The translations under genes and the position numbers were made by a program. The notes under the pieces are model-generated. The model was not told the DNA's origin. It saw nothing but the letters and a program-made list of their open reading frames with translations, and searched no databases. This document shows positions 22,862 through 35,327 of a DNA stretch of 64,000 bases, piece after piece. The stretch lies in contig CALYLX010000035.1 in NCBI GenBank assembly GCA_944990035.1, positions 124,001-188,000 of the forward strand. The letters run 5' to 3'. The first letter of the stretch is position 1. Each line of letters opens with the position of its first letter. The DNA is from Clitopilus passeckerianus (lineage: Eukaryota; Basidiomycota; Agaricomycetes; Agaricales; Entolomataceae).

Positions 22862-25057
22862 TCAGTCAGAATCCAGAATACCTACGTCCTCCTCGGCCGT
22901 GAGGTATTCTAGTTCCTCATCCCCCGATCCTTCTTCGCTCGCAGAATCCAGATAAACCTGCATGACCCCGCTTGTCAGCTCGTTGACACCTGAGACGTTG
23001 ATGTCGGCATTGGCCTCGCCGGTCCCTTGCTCGCCGAGGTTCCTCCTCCCACTCTTTTGATTAGGAAGTTGTTCGAAGATGCATTCGCCTTCTTCCTCCT
23101 CCTCCTCCTCCTCATCATCATCATCATCGTGGGGCGGGGAAACAAGTTCTCCTTCCCGGAGTTCGTACCCTTCAATGAACGGCTTGAAGCTGCGGACCCC
23201 ATGTTTCTACAAGAACAAAGTCAGATTTGGTGGGAGAGGCCCCTGATTACGGGTACCCACCTTCAAGAACGCTAGGATAATTTGTGTCCCATTGCCATAA
23301 TCAGCAAACACATCCACTCCAAGCAGATATGCATCAAGTCCCTGGAAATTTCGTTCCACCCCAAAATGAGTTAATTTCGAGCCACGAACATAGTCAGCAA
23401 ACACTTCCTGGTCTGCTCCAACCAAAGCTGCCAACCCTTTGACAAAGCCCGGAGGTGGAGAAAAGTCAACACCTCCGAGAGCCAAAAGTAGCTCATATGA
23501 GAACCCATTAGGGATGTATCCTAGCTTGTCTCCAAAATCTGGTTGTAGAGACTGTATAAGCACGTGCTTCAGCCAGATTGGCTGAAACGGAGACTCTACT
23601 GCAACCCGGGCAATACAGAAAGAGCCGGACCGGGACGGGTTTGTAAGGAATTCGCTGAAGGAGGCATGGATAAACCGAATAGGAGTGGTCTTCGATGCGG
23701 TTTCTGACGGAATTTCTAGGATTGAGTGGAGATCCACGAGGTGGATGTACGCGAGGGATCCATGAGGTAGGAAGAGATAGCGTTCCAAGGAGGCAGGCGA
23801 CAGGTGAGCGCGATTGAAAAATACTTCGAATCCAGATCTGGGTATTGTATTACACATAAGCGCAAAGATGCTGAGAACCACGGGAAGTGACTCTAGTGAT
23901 ACTGAGCACATGATGAGCATATACAATGCATCAAGCTCTGCAAATGGTGATCCCCCCGCATCAGTTACGGTATCAATGTTCAAGATGGCTTCTAGAGCAA
24001 CTCTGGGGTCCTGTCGAGGACGCTCTAGGTATCGGACTGCAGTGGAAGCGTAGATGAAGTGACCGGATGCTTTCTGAAGTAGCTGGGAAATCGTGCCTTC
24101 AGGTGGCCAGAATGAATCTCGGAGATAGGGGTGGTTGTGCCGGATCTCATCAAAGCTGCAATTGAGAAATAACTCGATATCGGCGTTTGGGTTCTGCGTA
24201 TTATCCAGGGCGATGATGCGAGACAAATTGGTGAGGGGGGTATGTGCGAAACTGGTGCGGATTTGGAGCTCGGGGCGGCTAGCGATAAGGAAACGAATGG
24301 GAGATTTGGGCCGGCTAGCGTACGATGTGATAGCCTCGAGTATTTCGCGCTGCTGGGCCTCGTGATCCTTCCCAGCAATTTTCTGACAGCACTCGTCCAG
24401 CCCATCTATCACAACAATTTGTTGGCCCAAAGCACCATCCAAACATGCCGCCGTTAGTGGTTGAATAATGAGCTCCTGCATCTGGTACAAGAGACCTTTT
24501 CTGAATAAGCCGATGTCATTCAGGATCGCACGTTCTATATGTGGTCGAGTAGATGGAATAGAAAGCGTAATTTGGTACGCAAGTGTCGGAATGAAATGCG
24601 TGCTTTCGTTTCGGCCACTTCCGGTCCGTGAAAAGAAGAAGCTGGCTGCCAAAATATTCAACGTTGACCATCGCTCCGCAGATGTCTGTGCGATGGCAGA
24701 TTTCCCTGCTCCCATTGCACCGCGCAGCCATAGGATAGGCTCCAAAGGGTCATCAAGACCTTGAGCCCAGCGATCGATGCTGCCTAGGACAGCTTTTCGG
24801 GTATCTTTATGACATTTCGGAGGGTCGAACCGTTCGTCAGAGTTGAAGAGAGCTCCAAAAGCGACATCTTTTCTAAGGGTTTCCATAGCATCTACAGACT
24901 TGTGAGCTGACAATAAAATGTGTTGGTTGATTATGCCTTTGGGGGAAACTTGGTTCAAGTTGTGAGTGACATGAAAATTTGTATCTCGCGCGGTCGTAAC
25001 TGTGGAACCTTGAATATTAAGGTTGATTCCCTTGCGGTCGTCCTCTGGTGGCTGCAT
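22862..25057 (-). CDS. NAC3: NACHT STAND NTPase with acidic C-terminal tail
   Basis: Exons 25057-23261 and 23206-22862, with a 54-nt intron (GTGGGT..TTGTAG). About 713 aa. The N-terminal motif is IQGSTVTTARDTNFHVTHN, Walker A GAMGAGKSAIAQT and Walker B IVVIDGLDEC. The first intron of the sister genes is not functional in the usual way: its GT donor is GC (AAAGGCATAATC). The 45 nt that would be removed are open and in frame, so retention adds 15 residues, whereas GC-AG splicing would give 698 aa. The 114-aa tail begins like its sisters (F-I-E-G-Y-E-L-R) but then becomes an Asp/Glu run (six D then seven E, from a GAT/GAG repeat) and ends GDEELEYLTAEEDVGILDSD, with no basic cluster. Confidence 0.9.
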
Positions 25058-27854
25058 CGGTGGAGGTACGAGGGCAAGGAGGTGGGCGCCTATTCACCGC
25101 AATCTCGGCCCTTGATACGTCCCATGACGCCACTGTGAGGCGCACGTGTACAGTTCAATGCGATCAAAACTTGGTTAGGATTGGAGACTGTATACGAGAA
25201 TAAACACGCTCGCAAAAATATTCGAACAAGTGTAGCATTTGTAGTAGTGGGGGTAAGTTACAAGCAACAGCGATCTAAGCAGACGAATATGACGTGCATC
25301 CCCAATCCACGGGTCAAGTCTTGACCAACATAACACAGTCTTCCAATGAGTTCTCTTGAACTTCCCAGCCTCCCAATGTACTGCCTTTCCGCAACTCTAC
25401 CCTCCATACTCAATTTGACGCCCTAATACTTCATGCCTCTATGGTCGTCTCTGAGCGTAGACGGAGATCCGCAAAAATACTGAACTGCTGAGGGAAGCGG
25501 TGGCGACAACGGTACCATCATGGATAAGGTGACGAGGTCGCGGATGGAGGCGTTCACTTGAGGGAAGCCGGCGAAGACACTTCCAAAGGCGCACATTATC
25601 TAACCTTGACTGAGAAGTCGTTGAGAAATAGGCGTTGCTCCCGAAATTTAACAGGATGGAAGCAGGATTGGCGTTGGAAGCTAGTCCGCGAGAGAAGGCG
25701 AGAAAATTTGCTGGGGTTCAGGATGAGGGCGTCAGCATAGGGCGGGACGCTATAGATCCTTTGGCGATGTTGAACATGGGGACTTCAGTCCAACTGATGA
25801 GTAAGAGCCTTGAAAGCTCGAGGTGGAATAGGGGAGGCTCGTTGATTAATGAGTCTCCTGTCCACGCTACCCCTCTTCTAGGTCACGTTCATGGAGGGTG
25901 CATTTTTGTTGATTCCACGACGACGGTTATGGAGTCCATCATCTTCACATATGACCGAAGTGAGCTTGAGATCGGCCAGACACGGAAATCTGACGTGGAC
26001 GCTGTTGCTGGGCCTGCTGCCCCTGGACGGAAGGCGAGAACATCGGTTGCTCAGTACCGACGAAAACGCAGTCTTTGTATTTGCAGCTGCCTGTGTTATT
26101 TTCGTGAGTCGAGGTTGGTGCGCTCTTCTTGTGGTTGGAGGGGCGTGCGTCTTCCGGAACAAACTCATGGCGAGGGAGAAGCGCCAGCATGCCTGGGGTG
26201 TGCAGGCCAAATTTCGGTCGCCTGTACAATCTATTCTGCAGAAAGACCGCTAGAAGCCCCAGATTAGTTAGTATCGGCAGGCAGGAAAGGTGGGGGAAAC
26301 TTACAACAAGAGGGTCTCCCTCTTCTCTCCCGTCGTTCCCTCCGACTTCGCTCTACACGGTTCCATTGGCTCCCTATCCATAGGTCCCGCCCCCGGTCGT
26401 AGCGCATTGGATTGCAAGAATCTATGTCAAAGTCGTTGATCAGCCCATACGTCTTACAGTTGGAGAAGATGACGAAAAACGTACCCTGAAACGGCTCGGT
26501 ATTTTGGATCACCTCTTCGGCATCCTTCACCAGATGTTTTGAACCGGATAGATCTGGGCTGCAGATGGGGATGGTTTCTGTCTGAGGCGCCGGTGGAGAA
26601 CGTGTGTTGCAGGTAAGATACGGGAGAGACGCCAGGAATCCGTAGTGGAGGCAAGGGGGAAGGTTCATCCGCCAGTTTACGACTTGTGGTCGCATGGCGG
26701 CAGTAGGAACGGCACGGTTAATATTGGTGGCAAGTGAAATCTTGGTGTCGAGTCCGGTGGCCAGGATTCTTGCGTCAGGTGGAGTGGATGACGAGCAACA
26801 GCGAACGTTACGTTGTCGGATGGTGCAGCGACGGCCATGAATCACCAAGGCGGCGAGAGTAGCACGATGTCATCGTGCTACAGTCTACGATACTCCAAAA
26901 GGCCGGGATTTGGGCCAAGGCAATTCTGACCTGGGCAGGCGACTGTGCTTGAAGTTGACAGCGTACGCTGGGTGTCCTCGTCTGGTAGCAGGAAAAGCTT
27001 GGCTTGTAGAGCAACAGGTGCAGCCATGCCCATTGTTCACGAAGCTGATATGGTTCAGCCCCGTCACGTTGAGATGAATGGGACCTAAAGATGGCGAATC
27101 AGGTTAAGTCGGCACAGAAAAGATTCATTGGACATACATTTGTCAGCCGCTCCCATTCCCTGCTTGAAGTGCAGCAACTTCGTGGAGATGCATGGACCGT
27201 GATACGGCGGTTGTTCTACTCATGGTGGGTTGGTTTGGTAACCATGAACGAGTTGAGGTTCCGTGGCATGGCCAGAGGGCAGCGCACTGGCGAAATGGTG
27301 GATCTTGCAATTTTCTGTCAAATAGGTTCAAGCCAGTGCCGCTACCCATGTTGCTTGGTCTTAAGAACATCGAACCCTCGACATAGGAAATGGCGGCCAA
27401 TTTGTTGGGGGATGGGTGGATTTTATGTTGTTGACGCCGTAACCAGCTTGCGGGGGTGCGATACCTCGTATACAGGGGTGGCAGGCGGGTCACCAATCCA
27501 CGAATCCGAATGTGAAGGCGACCTTCACCGAGTACTTCGAGCCAGACATCTTGGAACAGGGGAGCGGGATTGCGTGTATTCAGAACACGCCGGGACATAA
27601 CATGGGTTTGAGAGCTAGGGCGATACAGAATCGTGAGCGAGAGAATTCAGGATATTGAGAGAAAAACGCACCGTGCAAGATCAGCTCTCCGTTCGTCAGA
27701 AATGTGCTTGATATTGAACAGGTTGATGCGGGGATTTCAGCAGCACATAACACATCGACGACCGTAACAAAGGGTTTGACAATTTAAGTCCTTGAAGGAG
27801 CGGAGAGGTAGATGTGCGCGTGAAGGTGAGGCAAGAAATGAGAAATAATTGAGG
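25058..27854. repeat. NAC3 5' flank and spacer repeat copy S5
   Basis: Spacer copy with CGAGGGAGAAGCGCCAGCAT near 26170-26190. Minus-strand remnants include QGTFFVIFSNCKTYGLIND near 26.46 kb and ISDERRADLA near 27.7 kb. The fragment near 27.25 kb is the counterpart of the inverted piece at 15.55-15.96 kb. No intact gene. Confidence 0.55.
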
Positions 27855-27892
27855 CACGTGAGCTTGTTTACTTAGGAGTTAGAAAGGCGCTC
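27855..27892. promoter_or_regulatory. CACGTG box plus truncated module (copy at S5)
   Basis: CACGTG at 27855-27860 followed by a shortened element, TTAGGAGTTAGAAAGGCGCT, that has lost its left half. Confidence 0.4.
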
Positions 27893-29109
27893 GAATATGT
27901 CTTTCCGTTTTCTCTCTGTTCTTACTATTCTAACTGTTTAATCTATCTCATCTATCTCATTAATGCTCTCCGTTCTACACATGCGTCACCAATATCTGAA
28001 AGTCACGCTTGATCGTCTTTCCCTCCCTCTCAACTATTCTAACTGTTCTAACTGTCTCATCTGAATTTCTATCAATGCCAACTACCTTATCTATCTCGTT
28101 CACACTCTGGAGGACCGGAACTCAAACAGGGTGACCTTGACAGAGGGAAGAGGAACGAAAGGGGAAATAGACTGTACAATCCTCCGCCTCATGAACATTT
28201 CCTCCTAACAATCGGCATAACAATCCTCCTTAGCCAAACAGCTTCTCTCGTAGACTCGCAAGACTACATGCTCGTTGGGATCCTTCACCGGCTCCATCGA
28301 ATCTAATTTCAAGATTCGACAAGTATTCGCCTGCTAATTCACTAGTCATTGGAAAATCGTGAAGCCAAGCCTACACTTAACGGTGACCCACTCCTGGAAC
28401 CAGCTCACGTTCTTCTTTTATTTTTCCCAGCACGGCCCAAGGCACCCAGCACAAATGTTCTTCGCTCGATGTCACGCCCCAGCTCGCCTTTAACGCTTCT
28501 GGTTCCTACTGCAATCCCGAGTCATCTTGTGCTCTATACTCCCGTTATCCCAAAGGATTCTAACGCAAGAATAGAGACGCCGTTTGCGCAATCGACGATA
28601 CCGCCGTCGATTACTTTGGGTCGGGCGAATGCTTTACAGAAGCGGGCTTTTGGAGAGGATCCAGTCTGACATGTACATTTTTGTACAGAATCATTCTTAC
28701 GAGCTACTTCTGGTCCAGGTTTCTTGTGCGTGTTGTAAGATTTACAAGGTTAAAATTTCTGTGGTGTATCTTCCGACAACTTAAAGACATTGGGTATTAT
28801 ATTCTCAACAGCTATGCGGGAGAACGTTTCCGTTGCAAACGCAATCCAAAGAATCGTCTAATCCGTCGCCTAGTCGCCCCAGAGCTGGCAGTTGTGGTTG
28901 GCTCAGGGTCACCTGGACATACATACTGCTCGCTCGAAGGGGCAGGTACACTCTATTAAGGAGGGTTAAGCGTGTATAACACTACTCGGTGGTTTAGTGC
29001 TCACCCCACTATCCATGACTTGAATATCAAGAGGATTATCGTGATTGGATTCTGAGGCTTGAGCTTTTTGCCCAGATTCCGGTGATGCATGGGTTTCAGA
29101 GCTTGCTGT
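27893..29109. other. Interval downstream of NAC4 without a recognised gene
   Basis: No gene supported. A plus-strand frame at 28349-28669 (106 codons, Pro/Ser/Leu-rich) has no recognisable domain. Sequence just left of the NAC4 stop, down to about 29010, is again open and could be a further tail exon of NAC4 after a TAG (reads S-S-E-T-H-A-S-P-E-S-G-Q-K). Confidence 0.4.
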
Positions 29110-31119
29110 CTACATCATTACTCTGAGATGGGTGAGTTCAAACATTAGAAATGGCTGATAACCGACTTCAGATATTCCGCTCATAGCCTTATCCTGGCTT
29201 GAAAGGTGCCCTTCGTCCGAGTCTCTGTTGATTGGTAGTAGCTTTACACCTTCAATCCCAGATTTCTATCAATAAGGCAGGTCAGAATCAAAGTTCAATG
29301 GCTTCGTCCTTGTTTACGAACCTCCAGATATGCCATAATAGTGGAACTCCCACCATTAATTTGATCATCAAACAAGTATTTGTAAACCAACCCTCTGTTG
29401 CGTGTGACCCCTAGATGGCCAAGGTTGACCTTATGAACATAGCGAGCGAATTCTTCCTCATCATCTCCTACCAAACCCACCAACCCTTGAGAAAAGTCTT
29501 CAGGCGGAGAAAGTGGGGCATGCTTGAGTCCCCAGAGCAACTCAGCGGTGAATCCATCGAACATATATCCTATCTCCTGTCCAAAATTTGGATGCAGAGA
29601 CTGCACTAAAACATGCTTCAGACGAATGGGTTGAAACCGGGAGAGTGTTGCATCAGCTTTGATACAAAAAGAGCCAGATCGTGAGTGGTTGGTGAGAAAT
29701 TCGTTGAACGAGGCATGGGAGAATCGAATAGGAACTGTCTTCAGCCCACTTTCGGATGGGATTTCTAGAATAGAGTGTAGATCCACGAGATGATGATACG
29801 TCACGGACCCAGAGGGTAGGAACAGATAGCGTTCCAAGGAGACAGGTGACAGGTAATCACAGCCTAAAAATACTCGAAAGTCGTCGAGAAAATGATTGGC
29901 TCTGAAAGAAGTGCGGAAGCACATGAGCTCAAAAATGTTGAGAACCACTGGAAGTGACTCTGGCAACACTGAGCGCAGGATGAGCAGGTACAGTGCATCG
30001 AGCTCAGCAAAAGGGTTGCACTGAGTATCGATGTTTAAAAGAGCTTCTAGAGCCACTCTGGGGTCCTGTCGGGGACGTCCTAGATACCGTGCAGCAGTAA
30101 CGGCATAAACGAAGTGTCCGGACGATTTTTGGAGGAGTTGTAAAACGGTGCCATCGGGTGGCCATGATGAATCAAGATAGGGGTGGTTAAGTCGTATTTC
30201 ATCGAAACTGCAATCGAGAAATAGCTTTATATCAGCGTACGGGTTCTGTGTATCGTCCAAAACAATGGTCCGTGATAAATCGGCGAGAGGATGACGTGAA
30301 AAGCTGGTACGGATTTGGCGTTCTGGACGACTGGCAATGAGGAAGCGGAGTGGGCAGCAAGGTTGTCTTGAGAAGAAATTGATAGCCTCGAGTATCTCTC
30401 GTTACTGGGCCTCATGGTCCCGCCCTCCCAGGTCAACAGAGCATTCGTCTAACCCATCGATAACGACAACATAGTGGTTCAAATGGGTTGTCGATGCTAC
30501 GGCTTCTAATGGACGAACGAGTAGCTCGGTCATCTGTGCTTGAATTGTCTTCTTGAAAAGGCCAAAATCACGTAGCAGCGCACGCTCTATATGAGGCCAA
30601 GTGGAAGGGATGGAGAGGGAAAGCTGATAGGCAATTGTTGGAATGAAGAACGTGCTCTCGTTCCGGCCAGGCACAGTTCGGGAAAAGAAGAAGCTGGCGG
30701 CCAAGATGTTTAGCATCACCCAACGCTCTGCGGATGTTTGCGCGATAGCAGATTTTCCTGCTCCCATTACACCGCGCAACCACAAGATAGGCTTGGTGTC
30801 GTCCTCCTGTGCTCCAGCCCAGCGATCGATGGAGTTGAGAACAGCTTTCCGGGTGTATGGGTGGCATTTGGGAGGGTCGAATCGCTCCTCTGAGTTGTAA
30901 AGTGCACCAAAAGCGACATGTTCTTTGAGGATTTGTATGGCATCTGAACACTCACAAGTTATGAACAATCTACTGGACTAAGATGGTCAACACACCTTCG
31001 GTAGTGTGCAGGTGTTGGGTAACCTGAACATTCGTATCTCGGGAGCTGGTAATGGTAGAATTTTGTAACCGGAAGTTCACCCCCCTGTTGCTTGTGGGGT
31101 CGTCGTTGAGGGGCTGCAT
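29110..31119 (-). pseudogene. NAC4: NACHT STAND NTPase gene with premature stop after Walker B
   Basis: Exons 31119-30996, 30943-29322 and 29265-29110, with introns of 52 nt (GTGTGT..GTTCAG) and 56 nt (GTTCGT..TGATAG). Lengths are frame-consistent throughout. The N-terminal motif is LQNSTITSSRDTNVQVTQH, Walker A GVMGAGKSAIAQT and Walker B VVVIDGLDEC. The sister proteins read E-A-Q-Q-R-E-I-L; here the second Gln codon is TAA (30402-30404), about 20 residues after Walker B. Past it the frame stays open to the end of exon 2 (SFDEIRLNHPYLDSSWPPDG). A ~220-aa N-terminal protein could be made, otherwise the gene is dead by a single change. The short tail (51 aa, K-S-G-I-E-G-V-K) resembles that of NAC5 at its start only. 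Confidence 0.85.
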
Positions 31120-34100
31120 ATGTGGAGATGGACAAGGTGCTGGGCGCCTATTTGTCGGAAGATTGAGTTGATTGAGTTGGCTCGGTGCCTGAATCGGCAC
31201 CTGCGAGGTTTTGCTTTATTTACGCTGAGTTATTAGTAACCAGAACATGGCACGGTTCAAATTGGTGTCGAACAGGTGGGGATTAACAATTGAGCAACTG
31301 TAGACAAGAAGTCCCTAGTACTCAGAGCTCCTCTACCAGTATCAACTACACTTCCTTTTCCTTCCCTATACGCAACATCATTGGTCCAAAAAGTAAAGGT
31401 CCAGGGCCTGACAACTTGGAAGGGATGCATTCCGAAACGACAATCTATTGTCGAGGATCGGTCGTCTAGGATGCCAAATTTGGGGACTCGATATGATATC
31501 TCCCGCTCCACCTCCGGCGTGGCCCCACGAACTACACCAGGTCTCACACCCCTATAGTCCCAACATGCCCGCTCATCGTGGGCCGAGCCACCTCAAGAGC
31601 AACTTCCCACATCTCGTTGCCGCACTCTGCCTTCTGCAGAAGTGCCACTGTCGCAAACTTCGGTAAGCTTGGATCCCCTATAACTCGGACTTTTCATCCT
31701 CAAAAAGAGGCAGGGATCTGAATCTCCTTGTGGGTGGCCTGCTGGATGCGGAGCGGTTGGGGCGGAAGAATTTGTCCAAGGGAGCTGAGGAAGCCCTAAG
31801 CACCGCAGTCGAAGGGGCGAGATAGGCTCTTGGGGTAGATGGAGATCCACGATTTTGTGGACATCTCAGATGGGCAACGACACCGTTGGTACCATCAGGC
31901 AATAAGCGGAAGGGGTCGTCGATGGAGAGTCTCTAATAAGGCAAGCTGGTGATGACACCTCCCAAGGTGCAAGCTACCCAACCTGATCCAAAAACGAGCG
32001 GTAAAGCAGGAGTTCAATGCTCCCGAAATTCTGGTGGTAGGGCGGACGCAATATTGGTGTTGGAAGCAAGTCCGCAAGAAGGTTTTGTGGGAATTAGGAT
32101 ATCGGCATGCTCAGAACGCGGGAAAGGGTGGATCATTTGGCGATATTGAACATATGGAGTTCGCTTCAACTGACGAGGAAGAGCCTCGAAAGGTGCCAGT
32201 GGAAGTGGAAGTGGGGAAGCTCGTTGACTGACAAGTCTCCTGTATTCCCCACCCCTCTGTTGACGTGACCTGGCCAAGGTGCCTTCTCGTTGAATGTATG
32301 ACGGCAGTCACTACAACCTTAATTCCCCCGAAAGATCCAACTAAGTGTGGCGTGGGCCGGACACGAGAATCTGATACGGACTCTGAGGCTGGTCCTGCAC
32401 GATGGTGTACTGGGTGACGAAAATGAAAAAAGAGTATTTTTGTGTTTGTAGCTGCATGCGGCATTGTCGTGAATTGGGTTTGGTAGTTTGGTATGGTCAT
32501 CTTGTGGCTAGAAGGGTGTGCGTGGACCGGAAGAAGCCTGTAATGAGCGGGAGGTGCCAGCATGTGTGCAGGTCAAATGTCCGCAGCCTTCGTGATCTAT
32601 TCCACTGGATGCAGTTGATTAGCACCAGTACACAATAAAGGTGAGAGAAACTTACGGCAAGAGCTCTGTCCGCTTTGCGAAGTTGCGTTGGCTTCCCTTC
32701 CGTAGGTCAGTATCCCCAGCCAGCGCATTGGTTGCAAGAACCTATCCATCAAAGTCGGTGATCAGCCTACTTGTCTAAGAGTCGGAGAAGATGACGAGGG
32801 ACATACTCAGAAACCACTCGTTGTTGCGCTATCCTGACTTGAGGCTCTCCTAGGCAAGCTTCGAGCTGGATATCCCGGGAATAGAGCGCGAGATCGCTTG
32901 TACTCGGCCGTCGGGAAAAAACATGCTGCAAAGGTAAGATGTGGGACATACATCAGACGTGACAGCTAGTCGAGGGAGACGGGAAGGGTTGATTGACCAG
33001 TTTATGAGGTGTGGTTGAATGGTGGGAGTAGGGCCGGGAGCGTCGATATTGGCAGTAAGCGAAATCTTAGACGAGCAAAAGCGTAGTCTTGGCGAGGTTT
33101 TGCTGTTGGGTAGTGCGGTAACGGTCGTGAAACAGAGGGGGACCCGGGCTCTTCAATGCCTCCTGGCTGTTACTGCCTATGGTGCCAAAAAGCTTGGTAT
33201 TTGGGGCAGCGCAGCGTAGTTCCAGCAGGAGGTGAACGTGCTTGTATTCAACAGCGTACAGGAGGGCCCGGGTGCCTTCCCCTAGTGGAGGAGGAAGGGT
33301 TGGGTTAGACACATGTTGCGGGCGGTTTGTGCAAGCAGCAGGTGGTACACGAAGTTGTTGAGCTTCAGCTTCGCCGTGTTGAGACAGATTTGGATCTAAA
33401 GATATCGAAAAGAAAAGATTAGGTTGACAGAAGCGCAGAAAAGATCACTAGGGCATACCTTTGTCAACCATTTTTCTCAGTTTCTCGAACCCGTGCAGTA
33501 TCCAGGGAAACGAGTCAAACTGGGGAAGGGGAGCTGAAAGAATGCCGAAGACGACGCTGTGGTCACCAGCGTGAATTGAGAAAGGTGGAACGAAGACTTG
33601 ATGTCAGCGGCAAGATGGGGGACAAAGACGTTGTCTATCGGTGCCAGGTGATTATGAGGTTCATGGGGCTGTATGCATCACAATAGGCCAGTTCTTGACC
33701 AAGGGCAGCGCACCATCGATATGGTGAAGCTTCCGACAAAATGCCAAAAAGATTGTTATAGCCACCTGGGCGGCGGGGTATCAAGAACACTGAATCCTCT
33801 CCACGTGAGAACAGACGCGAGACCAGTTGGTGGGTGGGGTGAAGGTCGTGCTGTCGAGGCTTGAACAAGTTTGCGCGAGTGCAAACCCTCGTATACGGCC
33901 GTGGCATGCGGGTAGTATTCGGGGTACAAACCGCTAGGTTGGGCCTGAGTTTGTAGCCAACGCTTCATCGGATGTTTTGAAAGGAGATCATGGCATGAAG
34001 GAGCGGCATGGCTTGTATCAGAAGGCACTGGGAAAGAGAAGTTGTCGAAAGGTTCAGATGATAGATGATCTATTGCAAATCGTGAGCGAAAGAATTCAGT

Positions 34101-34309
34101 ATGTAGAAGAAAGAAACACCATAGGTGACCATCTCTCAGTTCTTCAGAAACGAGCTCGACTTTCTGCAGCTTGATACGCAGGTTTCAGCTGCCCTGCGGA
34201 TGGAACATTTGTAAACTTTCCGAAGAGTGGCGAGATGAACGTGAACGTCTTGAAGGCGAGGAACAGGGTCCAGAAAATCTAAGGAATGCCAGTGGGGAAA
34301 CACTTGATG
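31120..34309. repeat. NAC4 5' flank and spacer repeat copy S6
   Basis: Long spacer copy with landmark ATGAGCGGGAGGTGCCAGCA near 32543. On the minus strand it keeps the longest frame-like pieces: RALLYAVEYKHVHLLLELR near 33.2 kb and KLQKVELVSEELRDG near 34.15 kb (compare KIVGHMFEELRDDYYAR in S8). I do not recognise these segments, and stops and missing splice sites prevent a full model. Confidence 0.55.
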
Positions 34310-34367
34310 CACGTGATTTTATTTGGAGGGCGCTTGTGGTCTAGGGTTAGGAGTTGGAAAGGCGCTC
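34310..34367. promoter_or_regulatory. CACGTG box plus conserved ~40-nt module (copy at S6)
   Basis: CACGTG at 34310-34315 and the element at 34328-34367, with the same offset as at 8.6 and 13.9 kb; one base differs in the core (GAGTTGG for GAGTTCG). Confidence 0.55.
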
Positions 34368-35327
34368 AGGCCCAGGATCTACCGCATAAATCTGTTCTTT
34401 CTCATCGACACTCCCGATGAACTGTAGCGAAATATATTCCATCATTGCATGGAAGCATTGGAAGCATTCGGACTGCTGACACCTCGCCATTTCTCCGTCA
34501 ACAACCACAGGCGAATCAACTACTACAACTTCAAGGTCAGCTAAGGCCCCGGGCCGGGGACGCTTGAAGGGATGAAACGGAAGGAGGTGGGGACGATGGA
34601 GGCTTGGTAGTACTGGGTATGCTTACGCTCTCAAATGTGGAGCTCCTTCCACGTAGGACTCTTCTCCCATTGGCACGCCTCTGCTCGATTCCAGCTGTAA
34701 CCGGTCCACCTCCAAATCCGAGTCTGAATCGTCTTAAGGGTCCCTATCTCTCTTGCACAATATCTCTTGCTTGCCCTCGATAGGAACCACTGCACACTCT
34801 ATCTGGACCTCGTCTACCTACTGACGGCTTTAGCACCAAGCTCCTGCCCAAGCTCACCTCCACGCCAAAAAAGACGGCACCAAGAAGACGAACCCTAATT
34901 CTATCGCTACCTGCTGGTGGCCAACAATCACGATGAATCTCTTCCCTCTCACGACTATCCTAACTGTTAAGTACTTCAACTAGACTATCGACGCTCTGGA
35001 CCGCCCATTGGGACAATGCATTGGCCAACGTTCAACTACGGGTCGCCAAAACAGGGCCGGAATTCCGAACAATGGTGATGGAAAGGAATAGAAGGGGTGG
35101 GAAAGGGATTGATTCAGGTATTTTCTGTTTCATAAACGTCTCCCGCTGAACAATTGGCCTAATGACGATGATAAAATTTCCGGTTTGTTAAAAAGGCTAT
35201 GGCGCTAAATCCTCATTCCAACTCAGCGCTACGCCTATCGAAAATACCGTATGGATTTGGAAACTTGTAATAACATGTTACAGGTATATGATGCAAACGA
35301 AATGATGTTAAGATAGTCCAAGGACAG
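34368..35327. other. Interval downstream of NAC5 without a recognised gene
   Basis: No gene supported. The part from 35160 matches the NAC3 3' flank; the rest shows no repeats or domains that I can name. Confidence 0.45.

Noticed and set aside
28349..28669. 106-codon plus-strand frame downstream of NAC4
   Set aside because: Low-information Pro/Ser/Leu composition, no homologue within the other units, no splice context.
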